This document shows, one piece after another, positions 1 to 7,041 of a DNA stretch of 50,360 nt. The notes below the pieces were generated by a model. It was given only the letters and a program-made list of their open reading frames with translations. It was not told the origin of the DNA and did no database searches. The translations under genes and the position numbers were made by a program. Origin of the DNA: Candidatus Krumholzibacteriia bacterium. Lineage in GTDB: Bacteria > Krumholzibacteriota > Krumholzibacteriia > LZORAL124-64-63. Position 1 is the stretch's first letter; each line of letters opens with the position of its first letter. The stretch covers positions 1-50,360 of the forward strand of contig JANTGJ010000010.1 of assembly GCA_024762975.1 (NCBI GenBank), read 5' to 3'.

Positions 1-230
1 CCCAGAGCAACGATCATCTGGCTGCCGGCAACGACCGCGTCGGCCGGAAGCACCTGCACATCCGAAGGCAGGACCGGCCGCAGGTCTTCGCAGGCCACGA
101 GATCCGTGCCCCGGTTGCGACATCCGTCGCGAATCGCTTCGATCGCTCCGCGGAGATCCGCCTTGGTCGGATTTCCAAAAAGTCCGAGCGTCGAAATTTT
201 CAGGGGGAATTTCGTTTCTTCGTCCGTCAT
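1..230 (-). CDS. nadK: NAD kinase, N-terminal part (cut by window edge)
   Basis: The first 76 residues can be read on the minus strand from an ATG at 230; the rest lies beyond base 1. The N-terminus, with LGLFGNPTKADL and then SQMIVALG just before the edge, matches the start of ATP-NAD kinases, where a GGDGT nucleotide-binding loop would follow outside the window. The enzyme phosphorylates NAD to NADP in the cytoplasm. Its ATG overlaps the dxs TGA by the four bases ATGA, so it is probably translationally coupled as the last visible gene of the dxs operon. The family call rests on a short N-terminal stretch, so it is likely but not certain. Confidence 0.75.
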   Translation of the reverse strand, partial: MTDEETKFPLKISTLGLFGNPTKADLRGAIEAIRDGCRNRGTDLVACEDLRPVLPSDVQVLPADAVVAGSQMIVAL

Positions 231-2140
231 GACGCGCTCTGTGCCCGCGTACCGCCCCGCTCATCACCAGGGGCCCACTGCCGGATGCGCTCCGCGATCC
301 CGGCCGCATCCAGATTCAGGTTCGCCAGAAGCTCTCCCCGTGCCGCATGTTGCTGGAACTCGTCGGGAATGCCGAGCATCCGCACCCGCGGTCCCCCGTC
401 GATCCCCTGAGCATGGGCCCATTCCAGGACACCCGAGCCGAACCCGCCCGTCAGCGCACCCTCCTCGGCAGTGATCACCAGCGAATGGCGCGCGAAAACA
501 TCAGCCAGTTTTTCCTCATCCAGCGGTTTGATGAATCGCATGTCCACCACCTCGACGGCCAATCCTTCCTTTTCCAGATCCTCGGCCGCCAACAGGGCCG
601 GATGCACCAGGGAGCCGACCGCCAGAATCGCGAGAGATTCTCCCCGGCGGAGCGTCTCAGACCTGCCGATGGGGATGGGACTCGCCGGGCCATCCAGCGG
701 AACGCCCAGCCCCGAACCGCGCGGATACCTCAGGGCCGAAGGTCCTTCCGTGCGAGCCAGGCCGGTGGCCAGCAGATGACGTAGCTGATTCTCATCCCGC
801 GGCGCCATCACCATCATCCCCGGCACCATCCGCAAATAGGTATAGTCGAACACCCCGTGGTGCGTCGGCCCGTCTTCGCCCACCAGCCCGCCGCGGTCGA
901 TCGCGAAAACGACCGGCAGGTGCTGCAGGGCCACATCGTGGATGATCTGATCAAGGGCACGTTGCAGGAAGGTGGAATAGATCGAAACCACCGGACGTTG
1001 GCCGCAGCTGGCCAGGCCGGCAGCAAAGGTCACCGCATGGCCTTCGGCAATGCCGACATCATGGAATCGATCCGGGTGCTCTTCCTTCATGCGGCCCAGC
1101 CCGGTGCCTCCGGGCATGGCCGCAGTGATGCCGTGGATCGCCGGGTCGTCATTCGCCAATTCGCAAAGCGTATCACCGAAGACGCTGGTATAGCTGGGAA
1201 CCGCCGGCCGAACGGCCTGCACGCCGCGGGATTTGTCGAATTTGCCGACTCCGTGATACTTCGCCCGATCCTCCTCGGCAAAGCGATAGCCCTTGCCCTT
1301 GGTCGTCAGGACGTGGAGCAGAACCGGTCCGCCCATTTCGCGCACGGCCTCGAGAGTCCGGATCATCAGCGGTAAATCGTGTCCATCGAGCGGACCGAAA
1401 TACTTGAAACCCAGCTCCTCGAACAGGATGGTGGGCACGACCAGCTGCTTCAGGCTCTCCTTGATGCGCCCGGCCAACAACTGCGCTTTGCTGCCATGCG
1501 GGATCTTGCCCATCAAGTCCCACAGGTCGGCTTCCATGCGATTGTACTGTTTTCCGCTGGTGATGCGCGTCAGATACTTTGAGATGGCCCCCACATTGGG
1601 CGAGATGCTCATCTCGTTGTCGTTCAGGATGACAATCAGATCGGTGCCCGATTGGCCCGTATTGTTCAGTCCTTCGTAGGCCAGTCCGCCCGTCAGTGCG
1701 CCATCCCCGATCAGCGCGACCACCGAATGATCCTCACCCAGGGTATCGCGGGCGATCGCGAATCCCAACGCGGCACTGATCGAAGTGCTCGCATGTCCGA
1801 CGCCGAACATGTCATGTTCGCTCTCGGCCTGCTTCGGGAATCCGGCAATGCCATCGCGGCTGCGGAGCGTATGGAAACGCTCCAAACGTCCTGTCAGCAG
1901 TTTGTGTGGATAGGCCTGGTGTCCGACATCCCATACGATCTTGTCGCGCGGCGTACTGAAGACGCGGTGTAGCGCCACCGTCAATTCGACGACGCCCAGG
2001 CTGGCACCCAGGTGCCCCCCGGTGTGGGACACGGTCGAGATGATCTCTTCGCGGATTTCCCCGCAGAGCTGGAGCAGTTGCTCTTGCGTCAACTCTTTCA
2101 GATCGTCGGGCCCGGAGATTCCCGGCAGTAGCGGATCCAT
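227..2140 (-). CDS. dxs: 1-deoxy-D-xylulose-5-phosphate synthase
   Basis: Thiamine-diphosphate enzyme that condenses pyruvate and glyceraldehyde 3-phosphate to DXP, the first step of the MEP isoprenoid pathway. It has 637 residues, the usual length. Visible motifs are the ThDP/Mg motif GDGALTGG at 145-152, the catalytic-Glu segment IAEGHAV at 364-370 (Glu366), and DRGGLVGEDGPTHHG at 415-429, followed by the C-terminal transketolase domain. The ATG at 2140 follows an AAGGA ribosome site about six bases upstream. It lies downstream of the polyprenyl synthase and the PAP2-like gene, so early and late isoprenoid genes share a transcription unit. Confidence 0.97.
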   Translation of the reverse strand: MDPLLPGISGPDDLKELTQEQLLQLCGEIREEIISTVSHTGGHLGASLGVVELTVALHRVFSTPRDKIVWDVGHQAYPHKLLTGRLERFHTLRSRDGIAGFPKQAESEHDMFGVGHASTSISAALGFAIARDTLGEDHSVVALIGDGALTGGLAYEGLNNTGQSGTDLIVILNDNEMSISPNVGAISKYLTRITSGKQYNRMEADLWDLMGKIPHGSKAQLLAGRIKESLKQLVVPTILFEELGFKYFGPLDGHDLPLMIRTLEAVREMGGPVLLHVLTTKGKGYRFAEEDRAKYHGVGKFDKSRGVQAVRPAVPSYTSVFGDTLCELANDDPAIHGITAAMPGGTGLGRMKEEHPDRFHDVGIAEGHAVTFAAGLASCGQRPVVSIYSTFLQRALDQIIHDVALQHLPVVFAIDRGGLVGEDGPTHHGVFDYTYLRMVPGMMVMAPRDENQLRHLLATGLARTEGPSALRYPRGSGLGVPLDGPASPIPIGRSETLRRGESLAILAVGSLVHPALLAAEDLEKEGLAVEVVDMRFIKPLDEEKLADVFARHSLVITAEEGALTGGFGSGVLEWAHAQGIDGGPRVRMLGIPDEFQQHAARGELLANLNLDAAGIAERIRQWAPGDERGGTRAQSAS

Positions 2141-2252
2141 GAGTATTCCTTCGGACGAGTGCGCCAGTTGTGCGGCCGCGTGCGGCTACTTCCCCGTTCG
2201 CCACCGCTGACACGTTCGAATCGAAACTTTACGACCGGGAAGGTATCAAATC

Positions 2253-2705
2253 TTAACCCTGTTCGATCCCGAACGCCAGAGCGAAAAGGGCACCGAGGAT
2301 CATCCCCACCAGCACATGGGCCGGGTGATGCGTACGGGGATCCAGATAGTCGGCCACGCGCAGTCGAAGCGGCCCATTCCTGTCCAGGGATTCCACCAGC
2401 CGGTAGACCACGGCTCGCTGCCGGCGCGAGGCAAAACCCAGTTTCACCGAATCGTGGATCTGAATCACGGCCAGGATCAGGGCGAAACCGAACTCGGAAC
2501 TGCCCCACCCGAGTCGCAGTCCGACCAGCACGGCCAGGCAAGTCAACAGGGCGCCCGGCAGACTGGGCAGACCATAGCTCTGCCCCAGCGCAGCGAGCGC
2601 GAACCGGCGGCGCGCTACGGAGTAGGCCAACAACTTGGCAAACTGGACCACGACTCCGCAGAGCCCGACGACCAACCAGATCGGCAGCCAGCGATCACCC
2701 AGCAC
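2253..2705 (-). CDS. divergent PAP2 family membrane protein (DUF212)
   Basis: Integral membrane protein of 150 residues that resembles the divergent PAP2 (DUF212/YuiD) family. It shows the conserved QSYGLPSLPGALLTCLAV segment, an IQIHDSVKL segment and a C-terminal HHPAHVLVGMILG motif, plus about four hydrophobic spans. It is distantly related to lipid phosphatases; no reaction is established for this branch. The start is a GTG at 2705 preceded by GGGGAGG with a five-base spacer. It sits between a prenyl diphosphate synthase and dxs, so a role on polyprenyl or phospholipid phosphates would fit, but that is inference from position. Confidence 0.8.
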   Translation of the reverse strand: MLGDRWLPIWLVVGLCGVVVQFAKLLAYSVARRRFALAALGQSYGLPSLPGALLTCLAVLVGLRLGWGSSEFGFALILAVIQIHDSVKLGFASRRQRAVVYRLVESLDRNGPLRLRVADYLDPRTHHPAHVLVGMILGALFALAFGIEQG

Positions 2706-2730
2706 GTACGCCTCCCCTATCGATTCCCAC

Positions 2731-3642
2731 TCAGTGGTCCCGGTTCCAGAGCATTCGCGAAAGATGGATCAATCGCTCGGTGTTCGTCCGTGCCGGCAGG
2801 GTCTCCTGCAATGTGCGCAGGGCGCTGGCACCGTACCGCTTCATCCGCGCCCGGGTCTTCTCCAGCCCTTCCAGCTTCACCCAGGTCGCTTTGCCTGCCG
2901 CCTGGTCCTTGCCGGCACTCTTGCCCATCTGCTCCGCGGTGGCGACTACATCCAGAATATCGTCAGCGCACTGGAACGCCAGCCCCAGTTTCACTCCGGC
3001 ACTCTCCAGCCGGTCGCAAGCCGATGAGTCCATCCCGGCCAACACGCCACCCAATCCATACGATACACCGAGCAGGGCTCCGGTTTTCCGCCGGTGAATC
3101 TTTTGTACTCCGGCCGATCCGATCTCCTGTCCCTCGCTGTCCAGGTCCTCCTGCTGTCCACCGACCATTCCTGCCGGGCCGATGGCTCGCGTGACCCGGA
3201 TGACCGCAGAGGCAGCCCGGCTACCGGAGTTCTCGGCGATTCGTTGCAGCCCCAGCGCCTGCAGACCATCGCCGGCGAGGATCGCCGTGGCCTCGTCGAA
3301 GGCGACATGACAGGTGGGCTGGCCCCGTCGCAGAACATCATCGTCCATCGCCGGCAGGTCATCGTGGATCAGCGAATAGGTATGCAACATCTCCAGACCA
3401 CAGGCCGCGGCCAGCGCCGCCTCGCGATCCACCGGGGTGCGGCGGCGCCCCGCCGCGGCAGCATCCCAGGTCCACAGCATCAGAACCGGTCGCAACCGCT
3501 TGCCTCCGGCCAACAGGCTGTGCCGCATCGCCGCCCGCAGCCGGGAAGGCACCCCCCGTTCCGCGCGCAGAGTCGCGGACAACATCTTTTCGATGCGGCG
3601 TTGCTCGGACCTCAATTCCGTCTGCCAGGCATCCTGCGTCAT
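2731..3642 (-). CDS. ispA: polyprenyl (farnesyl/geranylgeranyl-type) diphosphate synthase
   Basis: Trans-isoprenyl diphosphate synthase of 303 residues that condenses IPP with allylic diphosphates. The first aspartate-rich motif is visible as HDDLPAMDDD and the second as FQCADDILD, the arrangement of bacterial IspA enzymes that make C15 or C20 products. The frame stays open upstream, but the start is placed at the ATG at 3642: GGAG lies eight bases before it and the ATG overlaps the folD TGA by four bases (ATGA). Chain length cannot be fixed from sequence alone. No xseB is adjacent, although it often accompanies ispA-dxs elsewhere. Confidence 0.92.
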   Translation of the reverse strand: MTQDAWQTELRSEQRRIEKMLSATLRAERGVPSRLRAAMRHSLLAGGKRLRPVLMLWTWDAAAAGRRRTPVDREAALAAACGLEMLHTYSLIHDDLPAMDDDVLRRGQPTCHVAFDEATAILAGDGLQALGLQRIAENSGSRAASAVIRVTRAIGPAGMVGGQQEDLDSEGQEIGSAGVQKIHRRKTGALLGVSYGLGGVLAGMDSSACDRLESAGVKLGLAFQCADDILDVVATAEQMGKSAGKDQAAGKATWVKLEGLEKTRARMKRYGASALRTLQETLPARTNTERLIHLSRMLWNRDH

Positions 3643-4523
3643 CCGTGATCTCCGCGCCGAGTCCTCTGCATCGCTTCCCAGGTGTTTTCGAGCAGCATGG
3701 CGATGGTCATCGGCCCGACGCCGCCGGGAACGGGTGTAATCGCGGAGCACCGATCGGCCACGGCATCGAAATCCACGTCACCCACCAGACGCGTACCGGA
3801 CTTACGTTCTGGTGCCTCGACGCGATTGATTCCCACGTCGACGACCACGGCGCCCTCACCGATTGCTTCCGCGCCCAGAAAACGCGGGACGCCGATCGCG
3901 GCGACGACGATGTCGGCGGCCGCGCAGACCGCCGGCAGATTTCGGGTACCAGAGTGACAGTTGGTGACGGTGGCGTTGCCCAGCGGCCCCTTCAGTGACA
4001 TCAGCAGGGACAGGGGCCGTCCGACGATCACGCTTCGTCCGACGATCGCGACATTCTTACCGGCCACCTCAATGTCATAGTACTCGAGCAGGCGCACGAT
4101 TCCCTTGGGTGTGCAGGAAACAAAACGTGGCACGCCGGCAACCAGACGGCCCAGATTCTCGGGATGAAAACCATCGACATCCTTGCGCGGGTCGACCCGC
4201 AACAGGACACGCTCCTGGTCCAATCCGGCCGGCAGCGGCAACTGCACCAGAATACCGTCGATTGTGGCGTCCGCATTCAGGCGATCGATCAGCGCCAGCA
4301 CTTCCGGCTCGGGAGTATCCGCCAGCAGGCGATGAGTCTCCTGGTGAAAGCCGACCTCCCGGCACCCCTTCTCCTTGTGCGATACATAGACAGCCGAGGC
4401 CGCGTCGTCGCCAACCAGCACCACGGCCAGTCCGGGCGGGCGCTCGGCTTGGCGTACGCGTGAGGTCAACTCCTCCAGGATCCGATCCCGGACCGGTACG
4501 CCCTTCAGCAATCGAGTTTCCAT
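3639..4523 (-). CDS. folD: methylenetetrahydrofolate dehydrogenase / methenyltetrahydrofolate cyclohydrolase
   Basis: Bifunctional one-carbon enzyme that interconverts methylene-, methenyl- and formyl-tetrahydrofolate with NADP. Counting from the upstream ATG at 4532, the active-site segment SAVYVSHKEKG includes Tyr49 and Lys53. GILVQLPLP is at 93-101, KDVDGFHPENLG at 117-128, and the Rossmann signature GRSVIVGRP at 165-173. Two starts are possible. The ATG at 4532 directly abuts an AAGG, leaving no spacer, so the second ATG at 4523 (nine-base spacing) is preferred, giving 294 residues. The stop overlaps the start of the polyprenyl synthase gene. Confidence 0.95.
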   Translation of the reverse strand: METRLLKGVPVRDRILEELTSRVRQAERPPGLAVVLVGDDAASAVYVSHKEKGCREVGFHQETHRLLADTPEPEVLALIDRLNADATIDGILVQLPLPAGLDQERVLLRVDPRKDVDGFHPENLGRLVAGVPRFVSCTPKGIVRLLEYYDIEVAGKNVAIVGRSVIVGRPLSLLMSLKGPLGNATVTNCHSGTRNLPAVCAAADIVVAAIGVPRFLGAEAIGEGAVVVDVGINRVEAPERKSGTRLVGDVDFDAVADRCSAITPVPGGVGPMTIAMLLENTWEAMQRTRRGDHG

Positions 4524-4565
4524 GCGCTGCATCCTTGTATGCGGTGGATCGACACTTCCGCACTC

Positions 4566-6128
4566 CTACTTGGCGTAGGAGGTCGCCCTCGTTTCACGGA
4601 TCACCATGACCTTGATCTGCCCCGGATACTCCAGTTCGCCTTCGATCCTGCGGCTGACCTCTTCGGCCAAAACTGCCGCATCGGCGTCGCTGACCTTCGA
4701 GTGGTCCACCATGACCCGAATCTCGCGGCCGGCCTGGATCGCATAGGACTTTTCGACACCGCTGAAACTATGGGCGATCTCTTCGAGGTTCTCCAGGCGC
4801 TGTACGTAGGTTTCCAGGCTCTCCCGCCGCGCGCCCGGACGCGAGGCCGACACGGCATCGGCGGCCGCCGTAATGTAGGTGTAGGGCGAGGTGGCCTCCA
4901 CGTCCTCGTGGTGCCCGCCGACGGCGTTGATCACCGTCTCGTTCTCGCCGAACTTTTTGCAAAGGCGAGCGCCGATCTGCGCGTGCGGCCCTTCGACCTC
5001 ATGGTCGACCGCCTTGCCGATGTCGTGGAAGAACCCACACCGGCGAGCCAACTTCGGATCCAGCCCCAATTCCGATGCGATCACCGCCGAAACGGCCGCG
5101 ACCTCGCTCGAATGTTTCAGCAGATTCTGGCCGTAACTGGTGCGGTAATTCAGGCGCCCCACGTAATAATAGAATTCAGGATCGATATTCTGCAATCCGA
5201 CATCCAGACAGGCTTGTTCTCCGATTTCGCGGATCTTGTCCATCATCTCGTCGTGGGTCTTGCTTACGACCTCCTCGATCCGCCCCGGATGGATTCGGCC
5301 GTCGCTCACGAGAATGGTCAGCGCCTGGCGCGCGATCTCGCGCCGCACCGGATCGAAGCCGGAAACAACCACGGCGCCGGGGGTATCGTCGATGATGACA
5401 TCGATGCCCGTGGCCATCTCGAAGGCCCGAATATTGCGCCCCTCCCGGCCGATGATGCGCCCCTTCATATCGTCACTGGGAAGATCCACCACCGAGACCG
5501 TACTTTCGGCCACATGCTCCGAAGCATAGCGCTGGACCGCCAGACTGAGGATCTTCATCGCTTCGCGGCGGGAAGTCCGCTCGGCCTCGTCCCGCACCTG
5601 TTTGATACTGCGGGCTGCGGCCAGTCGGGCATCCGAGACCATATTCTGCATCAATTCCTTGCGAGCGTTTTCGGCGGTCAGACCGGCAATCTGTTCCAAT
5701 CGCCGCAGCTGCTCCCCCGCCATCTTTTCGACCTCGGATTCTCGCTCGACAAGCTTGCGCTGCGCTCCCCGCAGTTCTTCGTCCTGCTTCTCCAGGCGAT
5801 GTTCCTTCTGATCGATGAAGGCTACTTTCTTGACGAGATTGGCCTCCCGCTGATCCAGCATTTCCTGACGCCGACGGCTCTCCGTGCGGATCTGTTCGGT
5901 CTCCGAATCGAAGCGCTGGCGCGACTGATAGAACTCCTCCTTGGCTTCGATCTGAGCCTCTTTGAGCAGATCCCGCGCCTCCTGCTGTGCGCGCTCAAGC
6001 AACGCCTGGCGCGCCGCCTCGGACTGACCCTGCTTTTGTTGTTGAATGGACCGGTGGAGGACCCAACCGATCAGAAAGAAGACCACGGCCGAAGCGGCCG
6101 CAGTGAGGTAGGGTACGTAGGGGGTCAT
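4566..6128 (-). CDS. rny: ribonuclease Y
   Basis: Membrane-anchored endoribonuclease that starts mRNA decay. The 520 residues follow the family layout: one N-terminal membrane span (about residues 5-24), a long charged coiled coil (about 30-190), a KH RNA-binding domain around 210-275 containing GRIIGREGRNIRAFE, and an HD phosphohydrolase domain with HDIGKAVDHE. The start ATG at 6128 is preceded by GGAGAAGG. Gene order zapA, probable 6S RNA, rny, folD is compact and co-directional. There is no sign of damage. Confidence 0.97.
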   Translation of the reverse strand: MTPYVPYLTAAASAVVFFLIGWVLHRSIQQQKQGQSEAARQALLERAQQEARDLLKEAQIEAKEEFYQSRQRFDSETEQIRTESRRRQEMLDQREANLVKKVAFIDQKEHRLEKQDEELRGAQRKLVERESEVEKMAGEQLRRLEQIAGLTAENARKELMQNMVSDARLAAARSIKQVRDEAERTSRREAMKILSLAVQRYASEHVAESTVSVVDLPSDDMKGRIIGREGRNIRAFEMATGIDVIIDDTPGAVVVSGFDPVRREIARQALTILVSDGRIHPGRIEEVVSKTHDEMMDKIREIGEQACLDVGLQNIDPEFYYYVGRLNYRTSYGQNLLKHSSEVAAVSAVIASELGLDPKLARRCGFFHDIGKAVDHEVEGPHAQIGARLCKKFGENETVINAVGGHHEDVEATSPYTYITAAADAVSASRPGARRESLETYVQRLENLEEIAHSFSGVEKSYAIQAGREIRVMVDHSKVSDADAAVLAEEVSRRIEGELEYPGQIKVMVIRETRATSYAK

Positions 6129-6169
6129 CAGCCTTCTCCTCCGGATCTATGTAAAACGCGGAGAAGGCG

Positions 6170-6345
6170 GCCAAGAATCGAGGCTACAGGGAAACACCCC
6201 GCCCGGACGTGTGTGCCGGAAGCAACTGAACCGAGTTGCTTCAGGTGGGTCCCCTGTCCCCGGCTTCAGCCTCGACCGCGAAGGCCAAGGCATCCGACGG
6301 GAAACTCCGGAGTCCCGCTGATGAAGTGTTGGCTCACTTGTACGA
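6170..6345 (-). ncRNA. ssrS: probable 6S RNA
   Basis: The roughly 220-base gap between zapA and rny has no convincing reading frame but has RNA-like structure on the minus strand. AACAC at 6330-6326 can pair with GTGTT at 6197-6193 as part of a closing stem. This is followed by GCGGGACTCC, reminiscent of the 6S 5' arm, and a hairpin with 9-base arms (GAAGCAACT at 6242-6234, AGTTGCTTC at 6227-6219) lies where 6S RNAs carry their 3' bubble hairpin. 6S RNA mimics an open promoter and binds sigma70 RNA polymerase; a position just after zapA is its usual place. Ends are approximate and no covariance model could be run. Confidence 0.55.
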
Positions 6346-6351
6346 CACCAA

Positions 6352-6684
6352 TCACGCCCCGGGCAGGGATTCGATTTCCTCGTCACGGGCCGGTTCGTCT
6401 CCCAGCTCCTGCTTCAGGAGGCGAACGATTTGCGCAGATCTATCCTCGAGCATGGCCATGGACTGGATGCTGCCTTCCTGGGAACGGATCAACTCGTCGG
6501 CGATATTGATCGCCGCCAGGATGGCGACCTTGGACGTCGATGCCATAGCCGAATTGCGCGCGACTTCGTTCATCCGGTCATGGACAAACTCCGCCACCTT
6601 CTGCACATACTCCGGGTTGGCATCCCCCTTCAGGACGTACTCGTTTCCAAAAATCTTGACTGTGACGCTTTCAGGTTCAGTCAT
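6352..6684 (-). CDS. zapA: cell division protein ZapA
   Basis: Small FtsZ-ring-associated protein of 110 residues. It begins with the family's beta-hairpin (VTVKIFGNEYVLKG), continues with NPEYVQKVAEFVHDRMNEV and ends in a long amphipathic helix rich in Ala, Ile and Leu. ZapA tetramers cross-link FtsZ filaments at midcell. It lies 24 bases after the coiled-coil gene and just before the probable 6S RNA, a linkage common in proteobacteria-like genomes. The length and motif order are normal. Confidence 0.92.
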   Translation of the reverse strand: MTEPESVTVKIFGNEYVLKGDANPEYVQKVAEFVHDRMNEVARNSAMASTSKVAILAAINIADELIRSQEGSIQSMAMLEDRSAQIVRLLKQELGDEPARDEEIESLPGA

Positions 6685-6708
6685 GGACCATTTCCCGTGC
6701 CCGTGGCT

Positions 6709-6978
6709 CTAGCCCAGGGCCTCCAACTGCTCCAGGAGGCCTCCGACTTTTGCCTCTACTTCTTTCCGCTTCTCCTCATAGACCTCGAGAGCGCCGGCGC
6801 GCTGGCCGACTTCCTCGAGTTCACTCGTCATCCGTGCATTCCGTTCTTCGAGCTCAGTACAACGCGACGTCAGATCGGCACATTGTTCCCGTAAGCCGTT
6901 GTTTTCCTGGCGCAATTGCTTGATCACCTGAATTGCTTCCAGAACTTTGGCTTCCAAGATGTTGAGATTGCTTTCCAT
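6709..6978 (-). CDS. ZapB-like coiled-coil cell division protein
   Basis: An 89-residue, almost wholly alpha-helical protein. From MESNLNILEAKVLEAI onward it shows continuous heptads with many Glu, Leu and Arg, typical of ZapB or the short coiled-coil protein usually encoded between pheT and zapA. The start is taken at the ATG at 6978, with AGGAGG eight bases upstream; an upstream in-frame ATG at 7011 lacks such a site. Function as an FtsZ-ring accessory partner of ZapA is inferred from position and composition, because coiled coils this short carry little family signal. Confidence 0.7.
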   Translation of the reverse strand: MESNLNILEAKVLEAIQVIKQLRQENNGLREQCADLTSRCTELEERNARMTSELEEVGQRAGALEVYEEKRKEVEAKVGGLLEQLEALG

Positions 6979-7041
6979 AGCCGGTCTCTTCCTCCTAACG
7001 ACAGGATCCATACCTGGCGTCGCTCGGGACTCTCCCTAGTC

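Noticed and set aside
4539-6509. A 656-residue plus-strand open frame opposite rny and zapA
   Set aside because: Shadow of RNase Y with repetitive leucine-rich translation caused by the coiled-coil codons.
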